Positions 1 through 6,241 of a stretch of 29,022 nt of DNA are shown here, piece after piece. The translations under genes were made by a program, and so were the position numbers. The notes beneath the pieces are model-generated. The model searched no databases. It was not told where the DNA came from and saw only the letters and a program-made list of their open reading frames with translations. Within the stretch, counting starts at the first letter, position 1; each line of letters begins with the position of its first letter. This stretch comes from Brevundimonas sp. Lineage in GTDB: Bacteria > Pseudomonadota > Alphaproteobacteria > Caulobacterales > Caulobacteraceae. Location: the NCBI GenBank assembly GCA_031119155.1, contig JAVHYH010000005.1, positions 1 to 29,022 of the forward strand, read 5' to 3'.

Positions 1-285
1 GCCCCTGCCCCGGCTCGCCCGGCCCCGGCGCGGCCCGCGCGTGAGCCGGAGGGTCGCTGGACCGTGCAGGTCGGCGCCTTCCGCGACGAGACGGTGGCCC
101 GCAACTGGCTGACCGAGGTCAGCCGCCGCTATTCGCGCCAGTTCGCCAATGCCGAGCGCACGGTGCAGACCGCCTCGGGCTGGTATCGCTCGCGCTTCAC
201 CGGCATGACCGAGGCGGGCGCCCGCGCCGCCTGCGAGGCGCTGGCCGAACGGCGCTGGGACTGCACGGTGATCCGCCCGAGCTAG
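1..285 (+). CDS. C-terminal fragment of a SPOR-domain protein (possibly D-Ala-D-Ala carboxypeptidase)
   Basis: The reading frame is open from the first base and ends at TAG 283-285, so the start lies outside the window. The first ~20 residues are an Ala/Pro/Arg-rich linker. They are followed by a SPOR-type repeat that begins WTVQVGAF and continues through an RFTGMTEAGA stretch to a VIRP end. SPOR domains bind denuded septal peptidoglycan in the periplasm. In Caulobacterales a SPOR domain of this sort often forms the C-terminus of a penicillin-binding D-alanyl-D-alanine carboxypeptidase, but the catalytic part is not visible, so that name is inference. Two cysteines near the end (ACEAL, WDCTV) could form a disulfide, as in some SPOR domains. 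I see no convincing terminator before the rpsF promoter. Confidence 0.75.
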   Translation, partial: APAPARPAPARPAREPEGRWTVQVGAFRDETVARNWLTEVSRRYSRQFANAERTVQTASGWYRSRFTGMTEAGARAACEALAERRWDCTVIRPS

Positions 286-303
286 CCGGGTCAGGCTCGG
301 GGG

Positions 304-342
304 CCAAGCCTTGCTCCCAAGCCTTGCTCCCAAGTCTTGCCC
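304..342 (+). repeat. Three tandem 13-bp repeats upstream of rpsF
   Basis: The unit CCAAGCCTTGCTC occurs twice without change (304-316 and 317-329). A third copy (330-342) has two changes. Each unit carries a TTGC core, and the core of the third copy forms the proposed -35 element of the rpsF promoter. Confidence 0.85.
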
Positions 343-365
343 ATGGGCCGCTTTTCCCCTATACG
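337..365 (+). promoter_or_regulatory. Likely sigma-70-type promoter of the rpsF-rpsR-rplI operon
   Basis: A -35-like TTGCCC (337-342) is followed after exactly 17 nt by a -10-like TATACG (360-365). Transcription would begin near 372 and leave a 5' untranslated region of about 130 nt. That leader contains a small hairpin (CGGAC paired with GTCCG around 464-480) near the start codon. bS6:bS18 is known to bind rpsF leaders in many bacteria and repress them. Whether this hairpin is that site cannot be judged by eye. Confidence 0.55.
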
Positions 366-502
366 CGCCCGCTTTCCAGGGCCTCGGTCCCGGTGCGGAG
401 CTCCAAAGGGTTCGGGAAGTCATCCCGGCCGCCGCCTCGGGAACCATCGTGGAACGGACTACCCGGTCCGCCCGCGCCGGCGCCCACAAGGGAGAATACC
501 GC

Positions 503-886
503 ATGGCTCTTTACGAGCACACGGTCATGACGCGCCAGGATATCTCGGCGCAGCAGGCCGAAGCGCTGAACGACACCATCAAGGGCTTGATCGAGGAAGC
601 CGGCGGCTCCGTCGCCAAGATCGAGTACTGGGGTCTGCGCAACCTGACCTACCGCGTGAAGAAGAACCGCAAGGCTCACTATTCGCTGCTCGCCGTCGAC
701 GCCCCTCCGGCCGCCATGGCCGAAGTCGAGCGCCAGCTGTCGATCAACGAAGACGTGCTGCGCTGGCTGACCGTCCGCGTCGAGGAACTCGACCTGGAAC
801 TGTCGCCGCTGCTGGCCCGCCGTGAACGCGAGCGCGAGCGCGAGCGTGAACGCGGTCCCCGCGAAGACGCCGCTGTCGAAGCCTAA
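503..886 (+). CDS. rpsF: 30S ribosomal protein bS6
   Basis: This is the 127-residue small-subunit protein bS6, which binds 16S rRNA in the platform as a heterodimer with bS18. The start is ATG 503: it begins MALYEHTVM, a typical bS6 start, and has an AAGGGAG ribosome binding site about 8 nt upstream. The frame stays open upstream to 311, but that stretch is leader and promoter DNA. Family features include VAKIEYWGLRNLTYRVKKN (around residues 33-51) and HYSLLAVDAP. The C-terminus ends in an (Arg-Glu)5 run encoded by hexanucleotide repeats and an acidic tail, a variable part of the family. It is followed 12 nt later by rpsR, the usual operon order. Confidence 0.97.
   Translation: MALYEHTVMTRQDISAQQAEALNDTIKGLIEEAGGSVAKIEYWGLRNLTYRVKKNRKAHYSLLAVDAPPAAMAEVERQLSINEDVLRWLTVRVEELDLELSPLLARRERERERERERGPREDAAVEA
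824..853 (+). repeat. Hexanucleotide repeat inside rpsF encoding Glu-Arg x5
   Basis: Five consecutive 6-nt units (GAACGC, GAGCGC, GAGCGC, GAGCGT, GAACGC) encode alternating Glu and Arg in the bS6 tail. Because the unit is two codons long, slippage would change tail length without a frameshift. Confidence 0.85.
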
Positions 887-898
887 GGAACCCGGAAC

Positions 899-1174
899 AT
901 GACCGATACCACCGCCCCGACCCCGGGCGCGCCGGCCGGCTCCGGCCCGGCCCGTCGCCCGTTCTTCCGCCGCCGCAAGGTGTGCCCGTTCTCCGGCCCG
1001 AACGCGCCGAAGATCGACTACAAGGACGTCAAGCTGCTGCAACGCTACATCAGCGAGCGCGGCAAGATCGTCCCGTCGCGCATCACGGCTGTCTCCCAGA
1101 AGAAGCAACGCGAGCTGGCCAAGGCCATCAAGCGCGCGCGCTACCTGGCCCTCCTGCCCTACGTGGTGAAGTAA
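899..1174 (+). CDS. rpsR: 30S ribosomal protein bS18
   Basis: This 91-residue protein is bS18, the platform partner of bS6. An N-terminal Thr/Pro/Ala-rich extension of about 20 residues precedes the conserved FFRRRKVCPFSG block. It then shows IDYKDVKLLQRYISERGKI, VPSRITAVS and KKQRELAKAIKRARYLALLPY, all hallmark bS18 segments. The start at ATG 899 follows a GGAACCCGGAAC stretch that serves as a weak ribosome binding site. Only one nucleotide separates its TAA from the ATG of rplI, so the two are probably translationally coupled. Confidence 0.97.
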   Translation: MTDTTAPTPGAPAGSGPARRPFFRRRKVCPFSGPNAPKIDYKDVKLLQRYISERGKIVPSRITAVSQKKQRELAKAIKRARYLALLPYVVK

Positions 1175-1175
1175 G

Positions 1176-1760
1176 ATGAAGGTCGTTCTGCTGGAACGCG
1201 TCGATAACCTCGGCGCCATCGGCGACGTCGTCACTGTCAAGGACGGCTTCGCCCGCAACTTCCTTCTGCCGCGCGACAAGGCCCGCCGGGCCACCGCCGC
1301 CAACCTGAAGGCGTTCGAACTCGACCGCGCCGCCATCGAGCAGCGCAACGAGAAGAACAAGGCTGACGCCCAGAAGGTCGCCGACAAGATCGACGGCCAG
1401 ACCTACGTCATGATCCGTCAGGCCGGTGAAACCGGTCAGCTGTACGGTTCGGTCGCCGGTCGCGACGTCGCTGAAGCCGTCCAGGCTGAAGGCGGCAAGG
1501 TCGAGCGTTCGCAAGTCGTGCTCAACACGGCGATCAAGACGCTGGGCGTCCACGAAGTGCTGGTCCGCCTGCACGCCGAGGTCTCGGCCACCGTCAAGAT
1601 CAACATCGCCCGTTCGGCTGAAGAAGCCGAGCGTCAAGCCAAGGGCGAGGACGTGATCAAGTCGGCCTACGAGGAAGACCGTGAAGCCGCCGCCGAACAG
1701 GCCGCGGACATGGTCGCCGGCGGCGCCGGCCAACAGGACGGTCTGGGCAGCGAAGCCTAA
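1176..1760 (+). CDS. rplI: 50S ribosomal protein bL9
   Basis: This is the large-subunit protein bL9, which sits at the base of the L1 stalk and extends away from the ribosome. The N-terminal rRNA-binding domain is clear: MKVVLLERVDNLGAIGDVV, then VKDGFARNFLLPRDKA, followed by the long connecting helix (around residues 40-75). The C-terminal domain shows GQLYGSVAGRDVAEA and LGVHEVLVRLHAEVSATVKI. At 194 residues it is longer than the usual ~150. The extra ~45 residues are an acidic, Ala/Glu-rich tail, a form I associate with alphaproteobacteria. It is the last gene of the operon before the terminator at 1786. Confidence 0.97.
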   Translation: MKVVLLERVDNLGAIGDVVTVKDGFARNFLLPRDKARRATAANLKAFELDRAAIEQRNEKNKADAQKVADKIDGQTYVMIRQAGETGQLYGSVAGRDVAEAVQAEGGKVERSQVVLNTAIKTLGVHEVLVRLHAEVSATVKINIARSAEEAERQAKGEDVIKSAYEEDREAAAEQAADMVAGGAGQQDGLGSEA

Positions 1761-1785
1761 CACCGTTACTGGTGCCTGAAAGACA

Positions 1786-1824
1786 CGGCGGCGCAGGGGC
1801 GACCCTGCGCCGCCGAACTTTTTT
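1786..1824 (+). terminator. Rho-independent terminator after rplI
   Basis: A perfect 13-bp GC-rich stem (1786-1798 with 1803-1815) is closed by a GCGA (GNRA-type) tetraloop, and six T residues follow at 1819-1824. It ends the ribosomal operon 26 nt after the rplI stop codon and insulates the riboswitch unit that follows. Confidence 0.92.
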
Positions 1825-1835
1825 CCGATGCGCGC

Positions 1836-1864
1836 TTGACGCATTTATGACGCATCGCAATATC
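1836..1864 (+). promoter_or_regulatory. Promoter and direct repeat ahead of the SAM riboswitch
   Basis: TTGACG (1836-1841) fits a -35 element, and AATATC (1859-1864), 17 nt later, is a weak -10 candidate. This would place the transcript start near 1871, just at the 5' edge of the riboswitch P1 stem. The octamer TGACGCAT occurs twice (1837-1844 and 1848-1855), 11 bp apart, so on the same face of the helix. It overlaps the -35 and spacer region and could be an additional regulator site. Confidence 0.5.
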
Positions 1865-1871
1865 GCATCTG

Positions 1872-1978
1872 CTCATCGAGACCGGCTGAGGGATAGGCCC
1901 TTTGACGTCGGGGCAACCTGCGGACCTCCGTAAGGTGCCAACTCCTTCGGGACCCCTCCCCGGGTCGCGGCAGATGAG
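1872..1978 (+). promoter_or_regulatory. SAM-I (S-box) riboswitch
   Basis: The conserved core is present in order: closing stem P1 (CTCATC 1872-1877 with GATGAG 1973-1978), the kink-turn side GAGGGATAGGCCC (1888-1900), GGGGCAACC (1910-1918), and AAGGTGCCAACTCC (1932-1945). This arrangement is diagnostic of the SAM-I aptamer, which normally turns off sulfur-amino-acid genes when S-adenosylmethionine is abundant. Downstream there is no U-tract terminator. A segment at 1981-1987 (GCCGGTC) is complementary to GACCGGC at 1880-1886 inside the aptamer and could form an alternative fold. Control may therefore be translational, acting on the leader peptide at 2046. The regulated unit is the leader peptide, the TonB receptor and the dioxygenase-like gene. 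Confidence 0.92.
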
Positions 1979-2045
1979 AGGCCGGTCGAACCCGGACTCC
2001 CCCCATCTGTCACCGCAGGCGTTCCTGATGATGCAGGAGACGACG

Positions 2046-2153
2046 ATGCGTGCTGACAAGACCAACGCCCTGACCGTTCTCGCCGCCACTGCCCGCGCGC
2101 CGCGCAACCTCATGTGTTGCGCCGGTCCGATGCGATGTCGCCTTACGCTCTGA
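2046..2153 (+). CDS. Putative 35-residue Cys-rich leader peptide behind the SAM riboswitch
   Basis: ATG 2046 has a good AGGAGA ribosome binding site (2035-2040, 5 nt spacing) and opens a 35-codon frame ending TGA 2151-2153. The peptide starts MRADKTNALTVLAATARAPR and ends NLMCCAGPMRCRLTL, so three Cys and two internal Met fall within its last 13 residues. It has no signal peptide or recognisable domain. Its position between a SAM-I aptamer and a TonB receptor gene, and the Cys/Met cluster just before a stop codon embedded in a hairpin, suggest a regulatory leader that senses sulfur amino-acid or charged Cys-tRNA supply. That role is inference. A longer in-frame reading upstream would run through the riboswitch and is not credible. 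Confidence 0.55.
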   Translation: MRADKTNALTVLAATARAPRNLMCCAGPMRCRLTL

Positions 2154-2172
2154 CCGGCTGACCTCGCCGGTC
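2152..2172 (+). promoter_or_regulatory. Hairpin overlapping the leader-peptide stop codon
   Basis: GACCGGC (2152-2158) pairs perfectly with GCCGGTC (2166-2172) around a 7-nt loop. It covers the last two bases of the leader's TGA stop, so a ribosome finishing or stalling in the leader would melt it. No T-run follows, so it is not an intrinsic terminator. Its right arm has the same GCCGGTC sequence as 1981-1987 just after the riboswitch, so the two could compete for pairing partners. Between 2173 and 2277 I see only the receptor's ribosome binding region. Confidence 0.5.
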
Positions 2173-2277
2173 CCAGCCGCCGGCCCCCACCCTTCAAATC
2201 GCTAGCCCGACCTCCCGGCGATCGCTGCGCGCGACGCTGCTCGGGATCCTGCGCCTCATCGAGAACGAGAAAAGAAC

Positions 2278-4692
2278 ATGACCGCGACCACCCGCTTCCG
2301 CTTCACCCTGTTCGCCGCCGCCTCGGCCACCGCCCTGCTGGCCGGCGCCGCGAATGCCCAGACCGCCCCGCAATCCGCCGAGCCCGACGCCGCCCAGATC
2401 GACGACGTGGTCGTCACCGGCACCCGCGTCCCCAACCGTTCGCGTCTGGACACCCTGGCCCCGGTGGACGTGGTCACCCAAGAAGACCTGCAAAACCGGG
2501 GCACGACCGAGCTGGCCGCGGCCCTGGCCCAGTCCGTGCCGTCGCTGACCTTCCCGCGTCCGGCGGTCGTGGACGGCACCGACTCGATCCGCCCGGCCAC
2601 CCTGCGCGGCCTGTCGCCCGACCAGACGCTGGTGCTGGTCAACGGCACGCGCCGTCACGCCTCGGCGCTGGTGAACGTCAACGGTTCGGTCGGCCGTGGC
2701 TCGGCGGCCGTGGACCTGAACACCATTCCGTCCGGCGCGCTGGATCGCGTCGAGGTGCTGCGTGACGGCGCCTCGGCCCAGTACGGCTCGGACGCCATCG
2801 CCGGGGTCGTCAACCTGCGCCTCCGACAGGCCCGCGAGGGGGGCGGCGCGACCGTCACCTTCGGACAATACAACACGACCATCGACACCCCCCGCGCCGG
2901 TAGCCGGGACGAGCAGGACGGCGCCACGGTCACCGCTTCGGCCTGGCAGGGCTTCGGCCTGGGCGAGGACGGCTATCTGACCCTGAGCGCCGAATATCTG
3001 CAGCGCGACCCGACCAACCGCTCCGATCTGGACCCGCGCGTGACGCCCAACGCCATCACCGCCCGCTTCGGTGATCCGCAGGTCGAGCAATGGACCGTCT
3101 TCGCCAACGCCGGCGCGCCGCTGGGCAATGGATGGGACATCTATGGCTGGGCCGGCTTCCAGGACCGCGACAGCGAAAGCGCCGCCTTCCCGCGCCTGGC
3201 CTCGAATGTGAACAACGTCGCCGCCCTCTATCCCAACGGCTTCCTGCCGAAGATCGCCGTCAACTCGCAGGACTTCTCGCTGGCCGGCGGCCTGCGCGGT
3301 TCGATCGGCGGATGGGACGCCGACGTGAACCTGGTCTATGGCCGCAATGCGCTGGACTTCCGCACGGAGAACTCGCTGAACGCCACCTATGGCGCCGCCT
3401 CGCCGACCAGCTTCGATTCCGGGTCCCTGATCTACGACCAACTGGTGCTGGGCGCCGACTTCACCCGCCAGTACGAGGTCGGCCTGTACGCGCCGCTGAA
3501 CGTCGCCGTGGGCCTGGAGGCCCGACGCGAAACCTATGAGATCCAGGCCGGACAGCCGGAATCCTGGAACCGCGGCCCGCTCGGCTCGAACACAGCGCTG
3601 GCCGGCGGCGCCCAGGGCTTCCCCGGCTTCCAGCCGTCGAATGAGGTGGATGAGGACCGCACCGCTGTCGGCGTCTATATCGACGTCGAGGCTCCGGTGA
3701 CCGAACAGTTCACCGTCGCCGGCGCCGTGCGGTTCGAGGACTATTCCGACTTCGGCACGTCCACGACCGGCAAGATCTCGGCCCGCTACGACTTCGCCCC
3801 GTCGTTCGCGCTACGCGGCTCGGTCTCGACCGGCTTCCGCGCCCCGTCGCTGCAGCAGTCCTACTTCACCTCGACCAGCTCCGTGATCCAGAACGGCGCC
3901 GTGGTGGAGACCGGCACCTTCCCCGCCACCAGCACCGTCGCCAGTCTGCTGGGGGCGCAGCCCCTCGATGCCGAGACCTCGGTCAACTACACCGTCGGCG
4001 CGGTTTACCGGCTGGGTGACTTCAACCTGACCATTGACGCCTACAAGATCGACATCGAGGACCAGATCGTCCTGTCGGAGCTGATCAACCGCAGCTTCAG
4101 CCCGCAGGTCGCGGGCCTGCTGGATCCGCTGGGCGTACAGGCGGCGCGCTTCTTCCTGAACGGGGTCGACACGACCACCAAGGGCATCGACATCGTGGGC
4201 CGCTATCGCCTGGGCACGGAAACCTACGGTGACTGGGACTTCACCGTGGCCGCCAACTTCAACGATGTCGAGGTGAAGCGCCTGCCGACCTCGTCCTCGG
4301 TGCTGAACCCGGTGCCGCCGCTGTTCGCCCGCAGCCGCATCCTGACCATCGAGAACGGCACGCCGGACACCAAGATCTCGGGAACGGCGGATTGGAGCTA
4401 CGGTCGCTGGGGCGTGACCGCGCGGGCCACCCATTACGCCAGCGTTCTGCAGCCCGGTTCGACCGCCGCCGCCGATTATTCCACCGGCGACAAGGTGGTG
4501 GCCGATTTCGAGGCGCGCTTCCAGGCCAGCGAACGGGTCAGCCTGTCGCTCGGCGTGGACAATGCGTTTGACGAATATCCGGACGCCGTGCCGGTCACGC
4601 TGAACAGCAACGGCGTGCTGGGCTTCCCCTTCTACTCGCCGTTCGGCTTCAACGGGCGCTACGTCTACGCCCGCGTGGCCCTGAGCTGGTGA
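2278..4692 (+). CDS. TonB-dependent outer-membrane receptor under SAM-riboswitch control
   Basis: This 804-residue receptor imports a scarce substrate across the outer membrane using TonB-ExbBD energy. A signal peptide is visible (about residues 1-27, cleavage after ANA). It is followed by the TonB box DDVVVTGTR (about 42-50) and a plug domain (about 55-170) with LRGLSPDQTLVLVNG, VDLNTIP and RVEVLRDGASAQYGSDAIAGVVN. The remainder is a beta-barrel with GFRAPSLQQSYF and an aromatic C-terminal Trp. ATG 2278 follows a purine-rich GAGAACGAGAAAAGAA stretch. The substrate is unknown, but an upstream SAM-I riboswitch and Cys-rich leader argue for a sulfur- or methionine-linked compound. The next gene starts 4 nt after its stop, so they form an operon. 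Confidence 0.93.
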   Translation: MTATTRFRFTLFAAASATALLAGAANAQTAPQSAEPDAAQIDDVVVTGTRVPNRSRLDTLAPVDVVTQEDLQNRGTTELAAALAQSVPSLTFPRPAVVDGTDSIRPATLRGLSPDQTLVLVNGTRRHASALVNVNGSVGRGSAAVDLNTIPSGALDRVEVLRDGASAQYGSDAIAGVVNLRLRQAREGGGATVTFGQYNTTIDTPRAGSRDEQDGATVTASAWQGFGLGEDGYLTLSAEYLQRDPTNRSDLDPRVTPNAITARFGDPQVEQWTVFANAGAPLGNGWDIYGWAGFQDRDSESAAFPRLASNVNNVAALYPNGFLPKIAVNSQDFSLAGGLRGSIGGWDADVNLVYGRNALDFRTENSLNATYGAASPTSFDSGSLIYDQLVLGADFTRQYEVGLYAPLNVAVGLEARRETYEIQAGQPESWNRGPLGSNTALAGGAQGFPGFQPSNEVDEDRTAVGVYIDVEAPVTEQFTVAGAVRFEDYSDFGTSTTGKISARYDFAPSFALRGSVSTGFRAPSLQQSYFTSTSSVIQNGAVVETGTFPATSTVASLLGAQPLDAETSVNYTVGAVYRLGDFNLTIDAYKIDIEDQIVLSELINRSFSPQVAGLLDPLGVQAARFFLNGVDTTTKGIDIVGRYRLGTETYGDWDFTVAANFNDVEVKRLPTSSSVLNPVPPLFARSRILTIENGTPDTKISGTADWSYGRWGVTARATHYASVLQPGSTAAADYSTGDKVVADFEARFQASERVSLSLGVDNAFDEYPDAVPVTLNSNGVLGFPFYSPFGFNGRYVYARVALSW

Positions 4693-4696
4693 TCCG

Positions 4697-5299
4697 ATGA
4701 GCCTCACTCCCACGAAGCGCGCGCTGCTTCTGGGTGGCGGGGGGCTGGTCGCGGCGGCTTCGGTCGCCGCGCCTGCCCCCGAGGCCTCGGCCCAGGTCGG
4801 CGACGAAAGCACGCTTAGCCCCTGGGGCGCCCACCCCAAGCCGCCGCCCGATCCCCTGCCCCGGGGCGTCGCCCTGCCCGAGGCGCCTCGCGCCTGGACG
4901 GAGATTAGCAGCTATCACGCCCACATCTATTTCGATGAGGACACGGCCTATCGCGCTGCCCAGTTGCGCGAGTGGGTGATCCACCGGTTCCGGGTCGAGC
5001 TGGGCGAATGGAACGAGGGGCCGCGCGGGCCGCACACCACGCCGTCCTTCTATTTCGGCTTCGGGGTGGATCAGGTTCCGACCGTCATCCCCTGGCTGAT
5101 GCTGAACCACCTCGGGCTGAAGATCCTGATCCACCCAAACACCGACGATCCCTATGCCGATCACCTGATCAACGCCCTGTGGATCGGCGACACCCAGCCG
5201 GTGAACGCCTTCCGCATGCCGCGATCGGCCACGGCGGCGGGCGGGGACATCGAACGGATCTATCCCAACACCCGGCCGTCATTGCCGCTGGAGAGCTGA
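4697..5299 (+). CDS. Exported DOPA 4,5-dioxygenase family protein
   Basis: This 200-residue protein carries a DOPA-4,5-dioxygenase-family core at about residues 70-172: SSYHAHIYFDEDTAYRAAQL, then RGPHTTPSFYFGF, ILIHPNTDDPYADHLINALW and IGDTQPVN. His74, His76, His113, His146 and His156 are the candidate metal ligands. Known members open catechol rings, as in fungal betalain pigment synthesis, and bacterial roles are mostly undefined. Unusually, about 70 residues precede the core, including KRALLLGGGGLVAAASVA, which resembles a Sec or weak Tat signal, so the enzyme is probably periplasmic. It starts 4 nt after the TonB receptor and shares its SAM riboswitch, hinting that it processes the imported compound. 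The hairpin at 5304 ends the unit. Confidence 0.82.
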   Translation: MSLTPTKRALLLGGGGLVAAASVAAPAPEASAQVGDESTLSPWGAHPKPPPDPLPRGVALPEAPRAWTEISSYHAHIYFDEDTAYRAAQLREWVIHRFRVELGEWNEGPRGPHTTPSFYFGFGVDQVPTVIPWLMLNHLGLKILIHPNTDDPYADHLINALWIGDTQPVNAFRMPRSATAAGGDIERIYPNTRPSLPLES

Positions 5300-5303
5300 A
5301 CGG

Positions 5304-5343
5304 GGCGCGGGTGGTTCGCCACCCGCGCCACCGACCGTTGTTT
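5304..5343 (+). terminator. Probable terminator after the receptor/dioxygenase unit
   Basis: A perfect 11-bp GC-rich stem (5304-5314 with 5319-5329) is closed by the very stable TTCG tetraloop, 5 nt after the dioxygenase stop. The T-tract is weak and set back (TTGTTT 5338-5343), so termination may be partial. Confidence 0.65.
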
Positions 5344-5366
5344 CGCCACAAACCCCACGTCAAGCT

Positions 5367-5389
5367 GGGCCATTCAGAGAGAGTGGCCC
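5367..5389 (+). promoter_or_regulatory. Hairpin presenting the ribosome binding site of the first Rap1a-like gene
   Basis: GGGCCA (5367-5372) pairs with TGGCCC (5384-5389). The 11-nt loop holds the AGAGAGAG ribosome binding site, and the ATG at 5390 follows the 3' arm with no gap. The second paralogue has the same layout. Confidence 0.5.
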
Positions 5390-5764
5390 ATGCGCGCAGT
5401 CTTCCTGGCGGTTCTGGCCGCCTGTCTTTTCGCCGGTTCGGCCCTGGCCCAGGCGCCGATGACGCTGGAGACCTTCGTCACCCGCGCGAACCGTATTCCG
5501 CTGAACCCCACCGCCATGCTGCGCCCCGACGCCCATCGGCTGAAGGGCGAGGTGGACAGGGCCTTCGCGACGGTGCGGACCGAGGTGCAGACGGCGCGTG
5601 CGGAGGGGCGGCGCGCCCCGGCCTGCCCGCCCGCGCGGATCGAGCTCGACGTTCGCCAGATGCTGGCCCACCTGAACGCCATTCCGCAGGCGCGCCGCCA
5701 GCGGATGACGGTCACCGACGGCATCCGCGACTGGATGGGCGCCCGATATCCCTGCCCGGCCTGA
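5390..5764 (+). CDS. Secreted small protein resembling Rap1a/Tai family, copy 1
   Basis: This 124-residue protein has a clear signal peptide (MRAVFLAVLAACLFAGSALA, cleavage about residue 20). The mature part is about 100 residues and has an ACPP motif in the middle and a YPCPA end. The conserved Cys pair, a DVRQMLAHLNAIP helix between them and the DGIRDWMGARYPC ending resemble the Rap1a/Tai fold, whose best-known members are periplasmic immunity proteins against type VI secretion effectors in Serratia. No effector or secretion gene is nearby, and many family members have unknown roles, so immunity function is only a possibility. It is a paralogue of the next gene (shared helical pattern, Cys placement and RDWM ending). 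Confidence 0.7.
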   Translation: MRAVFLAVLAACLFAGSALAQAPMTLETFVTRANRIPLNPTAMLRPDAHRLKGEVDRAFATVRTEVQTARAEGRRAPACPPARIELDVRQMLAHLNAIPQARRQRMTVTDGIRDWMGARYPCPA

Positions 5765-5778
5765 CAAGCGTTGCCTTT

Positions 5779-5818
5779 GGGGAGGCGGCATCCTACCTGA
5801 GCGGTCGGAGACCTCCCC
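5779..5818 (+). promoter_or_regulatory. Hairpin presenting the ribosome binding site of the second Rap1a-like gene
   Basis: GGGGAGG (5779-5785) pairs with CCTCCCC (5812-5818). The GGAG ribosome binding site (5807-5810) lies at the 3' end of the loop, and ATG 5819 follows directly after the stem. The sequence differs from the copy-1 hairpin but the geometry is the same. Confidence 0.5.
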
Positions 5819-6196
5819 ATGCTTCGCACCCTGTCCGCCCTGGGCCTCGCCCTGTTCCTTTCGCTTGTCGCCTCCACGGCCGCCGAGGCCATGACCGTGC
5901 GCGAGTTCCTGTCCATCGCCGACCGCCTGCCGCAGAACGCCACCTCGGCCCTGCGCCCGGAAGGCCGCCGCCTGATCAATGAGGTCTCGACCTCGGTCCA
6001 CGCGGTGCGCAACGAACAGGCCGCCGATGTGCGCGCGGGGCGTCAGCCCGCCTACTGCATCCCCCGCGCCGGCAGCGGCATCACGCCCGAAGGCCTGCTG
6101 GCCCGGTTCCGCGCCATGCCCCAGAACCGCCGTGACATCACGGTGCGACAGGCCATCCGCGACTGGATGATCGAACGCTGGCCCTGCGGCGCCTGA
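5819..6196 (+). CDS. Secreted small protein resembling Rap1a/Tai family, copy 2
   Basis: This 125-residue protein has a signal peptide (cleavage near AEA, about residue 23). It shares with the upstream gene the segments MTVREFLSIADRLPQN, SALRPEGRRLINEV, a mid-protein AYCIPRAG, TVRQAIRDWMIERW and a terminal PC. The two cysteines probably form a disulfide in the periplasm. The two genes look like a diverged tandem duplication, each with its own ribosome-binding hairpin. Function is unknown. Rap1a/Tai-like immunity or inhibitor activity is a guess from the fold pattern. Confidence 0.7.
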   Translation: MLRTLSALGLALFLSLVASTAAEAMTVREFLSIADRLPQNATSALRPEGRRLINEVSTSVHAVRNEQAADVRAGRQPAYCIPRAGSGITPEGLLARFRAMPQNRRDITVRQAIRDWMIERWPCGA

Positions 6197-6223
6197 TCGT
6201 TAACTGATCCGGCTACGGAATTC

Positions 6224-6241
6224 GGGACTGCCCACAGTCCC
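6224..6241 (+). terminator. Small hairpin between the Rap1a-like genes and dnaB
   Basis: GGGACTG (6224-6230) pairs with CAGTCCC (6235-6241) around a 4-nt loop. Only a weak ATTTGT follows, so it could be a poor terminator or a leader structure of dnaB. The rest of 6197-6304 shows no other clear signal. Confidence 0.35.

Noticed and set aside
824..853. CRISPR-like or minisatellite array
   Set aside because: The hexamers are contiguous, within the rpsF coding frame and without spacers. They are a codon-pair repeat.
1902..2045. Longer version of the leader peptide starting upstream at 1902
   Set aside because: It would translate through the SAM-I aptamer. No ribosome binding site is present there, whereas ATG 2046 has a good one.
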